In this document: piece by piece, positions 33,960 to 42,260 of the stretch | Position numbering within the stretch: the first letter of the stretch is position 1 | Layout of the letters: every line of letters starts with the position of its first letter | Assembly: GCA_003134995.1 (NCBI GenBank) | Contig: PLDC01000006.1 | Location: 94,148-139,080, forward strand | Direction: 5' to 3' | From: Acidobacteriaceae bacterium | GTDB lineage: Bacteria; Acidobacteriota; Terriglobia; Terriglobales; Acidobacteriaceae | Length of the DNA stretch: 44,933 nucleotides | The notes under the pieces: model-generated | What the model saw: only the letters and a program-made list of their open reading frames with translations | The model's database searches: none | What the model was told of the DNA's origin: nothing | Program-made: the position numbers and the translations under genes

Positions 33960-34393
33960 CCTCCGGGTCCGTCGTTGGAAACGTATTGCTCAAGCGCGTC
34001 GAGTTCGTGGCTGAGATCTTCTACGCGCCACTCCAGCAGGTTGCGGATGGAGAGAATCCCTAGAAGCTTTCCGTTGTCCTCCGCTACTGGCAGATGGCGG
34101 AAGTGGCGCTCGAGCATGATGGTGAGCGCTTCGCCTGGTCCGGTGCGCCGCGTTGCCATCTCGACGGGAGTGGTCATCAGTTCGCGGATTGGCGTGGTCT
34201 TCGGGTCAGTGCGGCTGAGCGCCATCTTACGAAGAACGTCGCGTTCGGTAAAAATTCCGGCGACGCGGTATTCGGAGTCAACCACGGCTACGGCGCCGAC
34301 GTGATGGTCGAGCATTTTGTTGATAGCATCCGCTACGGTGGCTTCGAGCGGAACGGCTGCGATTTCCCGGTCACACAATTCCAACACGCTCAT
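33956..34393 (-). CDS. tandem CBS domain protein
   Basis: A 145-residue protein made of two CBS modules. The first (about residues 1-70) contains ATVADAINKMLDHHVGAVAVVD and the typical GIFTERDVLRKM. The second (about 75-140) contains MTTPVEMATRRTGPGEALTIMLERHFRHLPV and GILSIRNLLEW. CBS pairs bind adenine nucleotides such as AMP, ATP or SAM and signal to partners. GGAGGGGAGC before ATG 34393 is a strong ribosome-binding site. The stop codon overlaps that of the convergent oxidoreductase. Confidence 0.93.
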   Translation of the reverse strand: MSVLELCDREIAAVPLEATVADAINKMLDHHVGAVAVVDSEYRVAGIFTERDVLRKMALSRTDPKTTPIRELMTTPVEMATRRTGPGEALTIMLERHFRHLPVAEDNGKLLGILSIRNLLEWRVEDLSHELDALEQYVSNDGPGG

Positions 34394-34620
34394 AAATGCT
34401 CCCCTCCGGCTGCTGACGATTCGCTGAGCCGGGTCCCAGTCTTAACTAGAAACGGATTGATGAATTATGCTCGCGGCGAAGCCGTTGTCAAGTAAATTGA
34501 GGCGGTATTTAGAAAATCTTCATCTGCGGCCAAGGAAAAAACTGAATTCGCACTCTGTGCTGTCGTCCGGGTTTCGGATGGCTGGAAAAAGTAAAAGTCA
34601 AAAAGACAAAGTCAAAAGCA

Positions 34621-34640
34621 GTTGGACAGGAGTGTCCGAC
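34621..34640. terminator. GGACAGGAGTGTCC hairpin behind the RidA gene
   Basis: GTTGGACA / TGTCCGAC pair as an 8-base stem (one weak pair) around GGAG, 17 bp after the RidA stop at 34657. On the minus strand a short T-run (GCTTTT) follows about five bases later. Direct AAAGTCAAAA-type repeats lie beside it at 34590-34619. Likely a terminator and possibly a member of a dispersed repeat family. Confidence 0.45.
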
Positions 34641-34656
34641 CCACACGGGCATTGCC

Positions 34657-35049
34657 TCAGCTTGCTTCGAGGTAGGCTTCGGCTTCGATCTCTACCAGCA
34701 TCTCGGGAGAGATTAGGGCGCTTACTTGCACCATCGACGTTGCGGGGCGAATGTCGCCGAAGAATTCTCCGTGGGCCTTGCCGATTTTTTCCCACTCGGC
34801 GATGTTCGTCACAAAGATGCGCGTGCGCACTACATCTTTCATGCTCGCACCGGCCTTCTGCAAGGCACTCTCAATATTCTTTAATGTCTGCACGGCTTGG
34901 GCGTAAGGGTCTCCTGCGCCTACGACTTTACCGTCAGGCCCAGTCGCCGTGGTTCCCGAGACGTGGATATGCGGCCCAACCTTTACTGCGCGAGAGTAAC
35001 CGACTGTAGGTTCCCAAGGTGTGCCACTGGAGATATTCAATCTTTTCAT
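34657..35049 (-). CDS. RidA family protein (Rid/YER057c/UK114)
   Basis: A 130-residue protein. The start [22 protein letters not shown] at ATG 35049 fits the family; upstream in-frame sequence has no homology. Landmarks are [48 protein letters not shown] (with the arginine of the RidA active site) and VEIEAEAYL at the end. RidA deaminases remove reactive enamine/imine products of PLP enzymes, but this subfamily (start GTPWEP) may lack that activity. It is next to the CBS gene on the same strand, with a gap of 262 bp. Confidence 0.92.
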   Translation of the reverse strand: MKRLNISSGTPWEPTVGYSRAVKVGPHIHVSGTTATGPDGKVVGAGDPYAQAVQTLKNIESALQKAGASMKDVVRTRIFVTNIAEWEKIGKAHGEFFGDIRPATSMVQVSALISPEMLVEIEAEAYLEAS

Positions 35050-35311
35050 CGGGTGCGATCCTTTTGCGGGTTTCTGTCTGCCAATCATTGTATTCGCTTG
35101 CAAAGCATTGTAATTAGCAGCCGACGTGCGCATGTGCCAACAAAAATGGGCGGCAACCTTGCAATGACTTGCATACCTCCAATTGATTAGGAAAAGTGAT
35201 GCGCTCGATAAACAAAAGTCACTTGCGTTTGCGGAGTAACTGGGATAACAAGTTACTTATCATTATTCGAAAGCCCTGCTGCAGCAGGAGCTTTCGGGGG
35301 GACCGAGAAGC

Positions 35312-35863
35312 ATGATTCCGGAATCTCATCCGTTGCGGCAATTGTTTCAGGAACTGGTTGGACGCCGCTATGCCGAAGAGATCGGCATTCGCGATCCAGA
35401 GCTGGTCGCTTATGTCTCGCATCTGCTGGCGGAGTTCTGCGAGAGCGATCAGTTGTTCAAAATTCACGATGCAGCCGATCGTCCGCTAACTGACCTGGGC
35501 GAAATGCTGCTGGAGTCTGATCCGGTTTACGGTCCCGCTCCGTCGTTTGACCGTGAGCGCCAGGTACGCAAGCATATTGGCGACTACGCGCTGTTCTTTG
35601 CTGGAATGTTTCCCGAGAGCATCAACCGCTTCCGGTTGCGCCGGCATCGCCTGGAAAATTTTGTGGAGTGGATGAAGGCCGGGAAGGAAAGTTATTACAT
35701 TGTGTCGAAATTCGAGCACTTCGAATACGCCAAAGTGGCTCCGCTGTTTGCGCACCTTTCGCGCGAGTTCGAAGGTTGCGTTTACGGACTCAATATGGTG
35801 AAGAATGACTTGCAGGAGATGCAGCACCCGATAGCGCGCCGCGCCGGCGAACTGCTCATGTAG
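35312..35863 (+). CDS. conserved helical hypothetical protein
   Basis: A 183-residue protein from ATG 35312 with a purine-rich GGGGGACCGAGAAG upstream. It is alpha-helical, soluble and charged: PLRQLFQELVGRRYAEEIGI, ELVAYVSHLLAEFCES, HIGDYALFFAGMFPE, FVEWMKAGKESYYIVSKF. The YALFFAGMFPE and ESYY elements look like the conserved core of a single-domain family, but I cannot name it or its function. It is convergent with rsmD, 9 bp apart. Confidence 0.75.
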   Translation: MIPESHPLRQLFQELVGRRYAEEIGIRDPELVAYVSHLLAEFCESDQLFKIHDAADRPLTDLGEMLLESDPVYGPAPSFDRERQVRKHIGDYALFFAGMFPESINRFRLRRHRLENFVEWMKAGKESYYIVSKFEHFEYAKVAPLFAHLSREFEGCVYGLNMVKNDLQEMQHPIARRAGELLM

Positions 35864-35872
35864 GCGCGTTTC

Positions 35873-36460
35873 TTATTCGTTTAAATCTGGTGGCCCGCCG
35901 ATGCGGTAGAAGCTGAGCGCCGCATTTCCCTGGACAAGTTTGCGAACTCTCGTTAAAGATTTGAATTCACTGCCCGGATCGAATTTCTTTTCGTGCTCCG
36001 CAATCACCAGTGACATCGCCCACACTAACGGCGAATCGGCGAGCGCTGTGAGGGATTCTTCGTAGGCCTGCTGCATGCGGTAAGGCGGGTCGAGAAACAC
36101 CACGTCGGCGGAGACGTGCTCGCGCTTCAGCCGCCATAGAATTCCGGCAAGATCATCGCGAAGAATTCTGTATCCCTGCTCGATTCCTAGACTGTGCAGA
36201 TTCTGCTCAATCACCTTGGCCGCGGCGGGGGAAGTTTCAACGAAGTAGACCTGCCTTGCGCCGCGGCTCAGCGCCTCTATGCCAACCGCGCCGGTGCCGG
36301 CGAAAAGATCGAGCCACACGGTACCTTCGAGCGCTGCAGGATTTCCGGCGGTCAGCACGTTGAAGATCGTCTCGCGCAAACGGTCTGACGTGGGACGAGT
36401 ATCGTTTCCGCGCAGCGAGCGCAGAGGACGTCCCCGGTATTTGCCGGCAATCACGCGCAT
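35873..36460 (-). CDS. rsmD: 16S rRNA (guanine(966)-N2)-methyltransferase
   Basis: A 195-residue methyltransferase. MRVIAGKYRGRPL is the family N-terminus, followed by RPTSDRLRETIFNVL. The SAM site is VWLDLFAGTGAVGIEALSRGA. The catalytic NPPY-type motif reads DPPY, as usual for RsmD (VFLDPPYRM). It modifies G966 of 16S rRNA in the assembled 30S subunit. Length is normal. Confidence 0.95.
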   Translation of the reverse strand: MRVIAGKYRGRPLRSLRGNDTRPTSDRLRETIFNVLTAGNPAALEGTVWLDLFAGTGAVGIEALSRGARQVYFVETSPAAAKVIEQNLHSLGIEQGYRILRDDLAGILWRLKREHVSADVVFLDPPYRMQQAYEESLTALADSPLVWAMSLVIAEHEKKFDPGSEFKSLTRVRKLVQGNAALSFYRIGGPPDLNE

Positions 36461-36565
36461 GGCATGTACCTTCGATTACCGGAGCCAATATATCGAACCT
36501 TACATCGAAACATGTAAAATAACTGTAGCAGCCGAATTTGCGGGAGCCGAGTCGCCGTTAGCATT

Positions 36566-37693
36566 ATGAGAAGCTGGTCTGTTCACGTTGGGCGTTTGTT
36601 TGGAGTTGAGGTTCGTCTGCACCTGACGTTTCTGGTGCTGCCGCTGTTTGTTGTGTGGACGGAATATAACGCGAACCATCCGGCGAACGGGCCGCGGGAT
36701 ATTGCGCTCGTTGGAATCGTGCTGGGCTGCGTGGCGGCCCATGAGATTGGGCACATGTTTGTCGCCCGAAGTTTTGGATTGATTCCGAAGGCGGTGATTC
36801 TGCTTCCACTGGGCGGGGTGACTGTTTTCGATGAGTCTCGGCTGGAGAAGCCGGAATCGGTTGAGGCGGCTTGGCGGCGTGAAGTGCGCATCGCGCTTAC
36901 CGGGCCGCTGGTGAATCTTGTTTTTGCGCTGGTCGCGGCCGGAGTGATTGTTCTCGCTGGCGTGGGCGCGCATCTGCGCGAGTGGCCTTTTCTGCAATCG
37001 AGCAACCTGCCGCGCAGCCTGGTGTGGGCGAATCTTTATATTGCTGGATTGAATCTGCTGCCGGCATATCCTCTGGATGGCGGGCGCATTCTGCGGGCTT
37101 TTTTTGCGCGTAGCATTGATCCCGCGGCAGCTACGCGACGTGCGGTGTCGATCAGTCACGCTCTGGCGATGGTTTTAATGGTCGCGGGTTTGTTCAGCAG
37201 TGGTCACTGGCTCACCATGGTCGGTCTGATTATCTTTTCGGCGGCGCAGCTTGAAGAACGTGCTGTCATCTTTCAGTCGGTGTTGGATAATGTACGGCTG
37301 GAAGAAGTGATGCTGACCGACTTCGCGACTCTCTCACCCGCGGACACGCTCGAAGACGCGCTGGATAAGGCAGTGCATTCGCTGCAAGATGATTTCCCGG
37401 TGGTTCGCGGCAGCGACATGGTGGGCGTGATTTCGCGGCAGAGTATTCTCGAGGCGCTGCGCCTGGAAGGCAACGGCTACGTGCAGGCCGTGATGAATAA
37501 ACTTTTCGAGGTCTCGGCGCGGCAGGAGTCGCTGGCTTCTGCTTTTCGAAAACTTACTTCGCGCAATCTCAGCATCATTCCGGTGGTCGAAGATCAGCGA
37601 CTGGTGGGCATCGTCACGCTACAGAATCTGATGCACTCGATGGCTCTGCTGGCAGAGAGCCGCAAGCTGCGTCGGGATGAATCCAATTCGTAG
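36566..37693 (+). CDS. M50 site-2 protease family membrane protein with C-terminal CBS pair
   Basis: A 375-residue protein. Zinc motif HEIGH is at residues 59-63 in the second membrane segment. The partner aspartate is in AYPLDGGRIL (about residues 169-178), as in rhomboid-like S2P/SpoIVFB enzymes. Around five to six membrane segments span residues 15-235. Residues about 245-365 form two CBS domains (MLTDFATLSPADTLEDALDKAV, DDFPVVRGSDMVGVISRQSI, RNLSIIPVVEDQRLVGIVTLQNLM). CBS-bearing S2P proteases cleave membrane-bound anti-sigma factors or pro-proteins under nucleotide control; the substrate here is unknown. Confidence 0.93.
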   Translation: MRSWSVHVGRLFGVEVRLHLTFLVLPLFVVWTEYNANHPANGPRDIALVGIVLGCVAAHEIGHMFVARSFGLIPKAVILLPLGGVTVFDESRLEKPESVEAAWRREVRIALTGPLVNLVFALVAAGVIVLAGVGAHLREWPFLQSSNLPRSLVWANLYIAGLNLLPAYPLDGGRILRAFFARSIDPAAATRRAVSISHALAMVLMVAGLFSSGHWLTMVGLIIFSAAQLEERAVIFQSVLDNVRLEEVMLTDFATLSPADTLEDALDKAVHSLQDDFPVVRGSDMVGVISRQSILEALRLEGNGYVQAVMNKLFEVSARQESLASAFRKLTSRNLSIIPVVEDQRLVGIVTLQNLMHSMALLAESRKLRRDESNS

Positions 37694-37719
37694 GTCCAGC
37701 TCTTGCAATCAACAGATAA

Positions 37720-37836
37720 TTATCCGCCGAGTTCGCCAAGCACGCCGAGATAGTCAGAGATTGTCCCGGCCAAGATCCTCGAATTCCTCTGCGACCTCGG
37801 CGTCCTCTGCGGTGAAAGGATTTTTTCTCTTTGCAA
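37720..37836. repeat. CCGCCGAG / CTCGGCGTCC-type inverted repeat with T-run
   Basis: The left part (37720-37751, CCGCCGAGTTCGCC, CACGCCGAG) and the right part (37784-37820, CTCTGCGACCTCGGCG, TCCTCTGCGGTGAA) are imperfect inverted copies. A run of T (GGATTTTTTCTCTTT, 37818-37832) follows on the plus strand. It lies between the convergent M50 and serA genes and may terminate M50 transcription. The type is a known dispersed repeat. Confidence 0.6.
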
Positions 37837-37847
37837 GTCGGCAACCC

Positions 37848-39446
37848 CTAGAATAGCCGCACTGCTTTCGCCTGCTGCACTGCCGGAATCTCCTCGAGCT
37901 TCTTCAGCACATCGTCTGGAACGGGTCCGTCGACGTGGACTACGGCGATGGCCTCGCGCGGCTCTGAAGATGTCTCCGCGCTGCGACGGCCCAGCGAGAA
38001 GTCGGCGATGTTGATTTCGCCTTCACCGAGAATCGTGCCGACCTTGCCGATCACGCCCGGGACATCGCGGTTGCGCAGGTAGATCAGATCGCGTTCGAGT
38101 GGAGCTTCGATGTCGATGTTGTCGATGTGCAGCAGACGCGGCAACGTGCCGCGCAGAACCGCGCCTTTCACCATGTGCTCTTCTTTCGAACTCTTCAAAA
38201 AAATCGAGAGCACGCTGCCTGCACCGCCGGTTGAAGCTTTTGCTTTATGCACCTCGTGAACGACAAGTCCTCGTTCCTCGGCCAGGGACGCCGCATTCAC
38301 CAGGTTTGCTTTCTCGTCGAGGGTTTGGTTAAGGATGGCCTTGATGGCTCCGTTGCGAATTAGTTCTGTTTTCCATTCCGCGATGTGTCCGCTGTAGCGC
38401 AGAGAAATTTCTTCGATGGAGCCTTCGGAGATTTGCGCGAGGAATGATCCCATGCGCTCGGCTAGAACGATGTAGGGCTGCATCTCGGCGTATTCTTCGG
38501 CGGAAACCGAGGGCACGTTTACCGCATTCTGAATGACGCCGTGCTTCAGGTATTCCCGCACCTGCTGCGCAATCTGGACGCCGACAGCCTCCTGAGCCTC
38601 GAACGTTTGGCCGCCGATGTGCGGAGTGAGAATTACGTTTTCGATCGATTGCAGCGGCGAGTTTTTCAGCGGCTCTTCCGTGAAAACATCGAGTGCGGCG
38701 GCGGCGACGTGACCTTGTTTCAGCGCCTGCGCTAAATCGGCCTCGTGCACCAGTTCTCCGCGGGCGCAGTTCACCAGGCGGACGCCCTTCTTCATTTTCT
38801 TGATCGCGGCTTCATTAATCATGCCGGTGGTTTGCGGCGTGAGGCCTACGTGCAGGGTGATGTAATCCGACGCGGCGTAAAGATCGTCGAGGCTCGCGAG
38901 GCGAATGCCTTGTTCTTTCGCTACGCTCACCGAAACGAACGGATCATGTCCAACGATTTCCATTCCGAAGGCGCGTGCACGGCGCGCTACTTCCATGCCG
39001 ATGCGGCCGAGGCCTGCGATCCCGAGAGTCTTGCCGCGTAGTTCCGTGCCTTGCAGAGATTTCTTTTCCCAGCGGCCCGCGTGCATGAGCGCGTCGGCGC
39101 GGCAGAGATGGCGAGCCATTGCGAGCATCATGCCCAGCGTGTGCTCGGCCACGGCCACGGCATTTGCACCGGGAGTGTTCATCACTGCGATGCCCTGTCG
39201 CGTGGCGGCATCCAGGTCGATGTTGTCTACACCCACGCCGGCTCGGCCGATCACGCGCAGCTTCTTGGCATGCGATAGCAGCGCTGAATCGGCCTGCACC
39301 GCAGAGCGCACGATCAGCGCGTCGGCTGACTCGAGTTGCTCCGACAGTTTGCCGTCGATCTGGTCGGCGGTAAGCACAATCCAGCCTGGCTCTCTTAGCT
39401 GCTCCACTGCTGAAGCTGAAATCTTTTCTGCGATGACGATTTTCAC
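37848..39446 (-). CDS. serA: D-3-phosphoglycerate dehydrogenase
   Basis: A 532-residue long-form enzyme that begins serine synthesis by oxidising 3-phosphoglycerate. NAD site GIAGLGRIGMEVARRARAFG is at about residues 147-166. The catalytic elements are NCARGELVHEADLA (Arg), LDVFTEEPL (Glu) and ILTPHIGGQTFEAQE (His). An ASB domain follows. The ACT-type regulatory domain is at the end (DVPGVIGKVGTILGEGEINIADFSLGRR), so feedback control by serine is likely. The next minus-strand gene upstream is a class V aminotransferase, which could act later in the same pathway; a plus-strand lipoprotein gene lies between. Confidence 0.96.
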   Translation of the reverse strand: MKIVIAEKISASAVEQLREPGWIVLTADQIDGKLSEQLESADALIVRSAVQADSALLSHAKKLRVIGRAGVGVDNIDLDAATRQGIAVMNTPGANAVAVAEHTLGMMLAMARHLCRADALMHAGRWEKKSLQGTELRGKTLGIAGLGRIGMEVARRARAFGMEIVGHDPFVSVSVAKEQGIRLASLDDLYAASDYITLHVGLTPQTTGMINEAAIKKMKKGVRLVNCARGELVHEADLAQALKQGHVAAAALDVFTEEPLKNSPLQSIENVILTPHIGGQTFEAQEAVGVQIAQQVREYLKHGVIQNAVNVPSVSAEEYAEMQPYIVLAERMGSFLAQISEGSIEEISLRYSGHIAEWKTELIRNGAIKAILNQTLDEKANLVNAASLAEERGLVVHEVHKAKASTGGAGSVLSIFLKSSKEEHMVKGAVLRGTLPRLLHIDNIDIEAPLERDLIYLRNRDVPGVIGKVGTILGEGEINIADFSLGRRSAETSSEPREAIAVVHVDGPVPDDVLKKLEEIPAVQQAKAVRLF

Positions 39447-39608
39447 TGATGCTCTCTTCCTTTAACGATCCAGCTTAATTATCCCGAGCTCCTGCGCGAA
39501 TCATTGCGTCTGACAAAATGATGACAGAGATTTGACGCCGTACTGACACAGCGGTTTTTCTTCCTGCGTAGAGTCTCTTCATGGGCAACTGCCCAGGGAG
39601 AGATCATC

Positions 39609-40007
39609 ATGAAACACATTTCAATCGTACTGCTGGCCGCGTTGAGCGCCTTTACGCTGGCATGCGGTTATAGCTCAAAAGCCACCACCCCAGCGACGGC
39701 CGGGACTTTGCCTACCATCGCCACACTTGCTCCCGCCAGCGCGACGCACGGCGATGCGGCATTTGTTTTAACCGTCACCGGCACAAATTTTTCTACGACG
39801 GCGGTTATAAACTTTGGCGGCGTGGCCCAAACTACCAACCAGGTCAGTTCGACGCAACTCACTGCGACCATCTCGGCGGCTGATATCGCGAACGCCGGAA
39901 CGGTGGCGGTAACCGTAACGAACCCTGCGATTGCTGGCACGGGCGCGTACGGAAGCGGCGGCACGCTGGCTGAGTCTTCGGGTCCGATGAGCTTTACCAT
40001 CAACTAA
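39609..40007 (+). CDS. IPT/TIG domain lipoprotein
   Basis: A 132-residue protein. The signal sequence (KHISIVLLAALSAFTLAC) ends in the lipobox TLAC at Cys19, so a lipid-anchored surface protein is predicted. The mature part is one IPT/TIG immunoglobulin-like domain: PTIATLAPASATHGDAAFVLTVTGTNFSTTAVINFGG, then STQLTATISAADIANAGTVAVTVTNP. The domain resembles the C-terminal domain of the propeller protein at 3483-4838. The ligand is unknown; such single-domain lipoproteins are common in Acidobacteriota. Confidence 0.85.
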   Translation: MKHISIVLLAALSAFTLACGYSSKATTPATAGTLPTIATLAPASATHGDAAFVLTVTGTNFSTTAVINFGGVAQTTNQVSSTQLTATISAADIANAGTVAVTVTNPAIAGTGAYGSGGTLAESSGPMSFTIN

Positions 40008-40008
40008 G

Positions 40009-40036
40009 GTGAGGACCGTTTCGACGCGGTCCTCAC
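40009..40036. terminator. hairpin between convergent genes
   Basis: GTGAGGACCG (40009-40018) and CGGTCCTCAC (40027-40036) form a perfect 10 bp stem with an 8-base loop, between the lipoprotein and aminotransferase genes. It overlaps the aminotransferase stop. There is no T-run, so termination may need other factors. Confidence 0.5.
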
Positions 40037-41226
40037 GCTCCAACTGATTGCCGCTTCTCGGAGAGTTCGCGTGCGTAAACTTCCTGTGCGGCACGCACTG
40101 CCGAGCCGTAATCGACGGCCTTTCCGGTTACGCGGGCGAGAACGTGCTCGAGCGCGCCCAGAATGCCGATGGTGTCGAGATAATCGTAGTAGCCGATGTG
40201 CGCGATACGGAAGAGATGACCTTTCATTTCGCCCTGGCCATTCGCTACTACCGCATCGAACGACTCGCGGAATTCTTTGATGATTTTGCCGGAATCGATT
40301 CCCTCGGGAGAGGAGATTGCGGTGAGCGCGGCGCCGGGAGAGTTCGCAAACAGCTTTAATCCGAGGGCCTCAGCGCCTGCCCGCGTCATCGCCGCGCAAA
40401 GTTCCGCGTTGTCGATCAGCGCATCGCGTCCCTTGGCGAGGTCGCCGTTTCCCATTCCGCGGATAAACTCCAACGCCGCTCCCAGCGCGGCAAACAGCGA
40501 GGTCGGAGGCGTGTAGGCCGATTCGCCTTTGGCCGCAGCTTTTCTCTCTTTGCGCAGATCGAAGTAAAAGCGTGGAGAAGTGGTTGTGTCCATCCGCCGC
40601 CACGCCCGCTCACTTACCGCGCAATACGCAACGCCGGGAGGAACCATGAGCGCCTTCTGCGATCCGCCGATGATGAAATCTACGCCCCACCCATCAACAT
40701 TAAGATGGGTCGTACCCAAGCCTGTGATCGCATCTACCACCAGCAGGGTTTCATCACCCTGAGTCCGCACGATTTTCGCGATGCCCTCAATGTCGTGGCG
40801 CACTCCAGTTGAACTTTCGGTAGCTTGCACGAACACGGCGCGCACCGAGGGATTCAGCCGCGCTCGAATGTCTTCGAGCGAAAAAGTCTCGCCGTAGGTG
40901 GCGCTGAGCAGGTCAACGCGGCAGCCGAAGGCCTTGGCCAGTCCCACCCAGCGCTCGCCGAAATTTCCAGCGCTCAGCACCAGCACGGTGTCGCCCGGCG
41001 AGGTGAGGTTCGAGACCGATGCTTCCATCATGCCTGTTCCCGAACAAGCCAGCACGAGAGCGTTGTTCTGCGTGCCAATGAATTCTTTCATGTCGGCGAG
41101 CACACGCTGGAACAAAGCGCGGAAGTCGGCCGTGCGATGATGCGCCGTGAATGAAGCCATGGCCGTTTGCGCCGCCGGCAGTAGCGGCGTTGGCCCGGGA
41201 GTAAAAAGACGATTCTTGCGCAGCAT
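40033..41226 (-). CDS. class V PLP aminotransferase (alanine/serine-glyoxylate or phosphoserine type)
   Basis: A 397-residue enzyme. LFTPGPTPLLPAAQTAMA and HHRTADFRALFQRVL at the start are typical of the alanine-glyoxylate / serine-pyruvate branch. ACSGTGMMEASVSNL binds the cofactor phosphate. VVDAITGLGTTHLNVDGWGVDFIIGGSQKAL carries the PLP lysine (Lys191). RIAHIGYYDYLDTIGILGALE is at the end. The precise substrate is open. In organisms that lack SerC this branch can supply phosphoserine, and its nearness to serA makes a role in serine/glycine metabolism likely. Confidence 0.93.
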   Translation of the reverse strand: MLRKNRLFTPGPTPLLPAAQTAMASFTAHHRTADFRALFQRVLADMKEFIGTQNNALVLACSGTGMMEASVSNLTSPGDTVLVLSAGNFGERWVGLAKAFGCRVDLLSATYGETFSLEDIRARLNPSVRAVFVQATESSTGVRHDIEGIAKIVRTQGDETLLVVDAITGLGTTHLNVDGWGVDFIIGGSQKALMVPPGVAYCAVSERAWRRMDTTTSPRFYFDLRKERKAAAKGESAYTPPTSLFAALGAALEFIRGMGNGDLAKGRDALIDNAELCAAMTRAGAEALGLKLFANSPGAALTAISSPEGIDSGKIIKEFRESFDAVVANGQGEMKGHLFRIAHIGYYDYLDTIGILGALEHVLARVTGKAVDYGSAVRAAQEVYARELSEKRQSVGA

Positions 41227-41337
41227 TTCGATAGAGTCCTGAAATCTTGGGAATCTTATTCCTCAGTAGTCTATCGGAAAAATTGACGTGTTCCGAACTG
41301 CGTGCCTGGCTCAGAGGCTGCTTCGCAGAGCTCCGCG

Positions 41338-41644
41338 TCACGCCTTCGCCGATTTCACTGCGAGAACCTCCGGCTTGGCTATATCTGGCGGTTTGGAAAA
41401 AAGGTCTTTGGCTTTGGCGAAGAGCGCTTTGGCAATTTCGCCGTTCAGGTGGGCGTTGCGTTCCATTCTCGTCGGCGAAGGTGTCGAAGATGCCGTACGT
41501 TGACGGGCCCATTTTGATTGCATACCAACTGAGTGTGCCCGGTTCGCGCTCGGCCAGAGGCTGTGCGGACTTCAGAAATTCTTCCACTTCTTTTTCTTTT
41601 CCCGGCTTCGCTTCCAATTGTGCCCAAATAGCAACTCGGCTCAT
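41338..41644 (-). pseudogene. antibiotic biosynthesis monooxygenase-like gene with frameshift
   Basis: The reading starts at ATG 41644 as MSRVAIWAQLEAKPGKEKEV...PGTLSWYAIKMGPSTYGIFDTFADENG, the pattern of a small ABM-domain (quinol monooxygenase-like) protein. At 41461-41462 one extra base (TTCC where TCC is expected on the plus strand) shifts the frame. The expected continuation, NAHLNGEIAKALFAKAKDLF to VLAVKSAKA, is found in the next frame and ends at 41338. Joined, the protein would be about 102 residues, the normal family length. It may be a recent inactivating mutation or a sequence error. Confidence 0.75.
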
Positions 41645-41753
41645 AATTAATTCCTCCTGCGAATCAGATGCGCGTCAGCGTCGTTTGGTGCGGAGTTTGC
41701 ACGAGAATATCTTCAGCCGCCGATGCGTCGATCTTCTCCCATATAATTGGGCG

Positions 41754-42212
41754 ATGAGCTTCGTGGAACAAATCCAGAAAGATATTACTGCCGCCATGAA
41801 GGCGCGCGAGGAGCAGCGCCTCTCAACCCTGCGCATGGTCAAGAGTGCGCTACAGAATCGCCAAATTGAGAAGATGGCGCCGCTCGATGAGAAAGAATCG
41901 CAGGCCGTCCTCAATACGCTGATTAAGCAGCGCAAAGAATCCGTCGAGCAGTTCACCAAGGGCGGACGCCAGGAGATGGCCGACAAAGAAGCCGCCGAGA
42001 TCGTGCTGATCGAGAGCTACCTGCCGAAAGCTGCAGGCGAAACGGAAGTGGTCGCCGGGGTGAAAGTCGTGATCGCGGAGATGGGCGCTCCGACCATGAA
42101 AGACATGGGAACGGTGATGAAAAATGTGATGGCGCGCTTTAACGCCGCTGGCATGCGCGTGGATGGGAAGATGGTGAGCGAGGCGGTTAAGCGGGAGTTG
42201 GCGGAGAAATAG
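41754..42212 (+). CDS. GatB/YqeY domain protein
   Basis: A 152-residue YqeY-type protein from ATG 41754; the open frame further upstream is antisense to the monooxygenase pseudogene. Typical blocks are IQKDITAAMKAREEQRLSTLRMVKSALQN near the start, SQAVLNTLIKQRKESVEQF, EAAEIVLIESYLPKA, and the end AAGMRVDGKMVSEAVKREL. It resembles the tRNA-binding tail domain of the GatB amidotransferase subunit and probably binds tRNA, but its role is not settled. Confidence 0.93.
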   Translation: MSFVEQIQKDITAAMKAREEQRLSTLRMVKSALQNRQIEKMAPLDEKESQAVLNTLIKQRKESVEQFTKGGRQEMADKEAAEIVLIESYLPKAAGETEVVAGVKVVIAEMGAPTMKDMGTVMKNVMARFNAAGMRVDGKMVSEAVKRELAEK

Positions 42213-42260
42213 GACGGAAAGCCCCTGTCTGACTTTCCGTCCCCAACCGCCTATCTCAAG

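Noticed and set aside
40913..41644. 243-residue reading of the monooxygenase frame
   Set aside because: After the frameshift the frame runs on through non-coding sequence and into the aminotransferase gene; only the first ~60 residues belong to the family.
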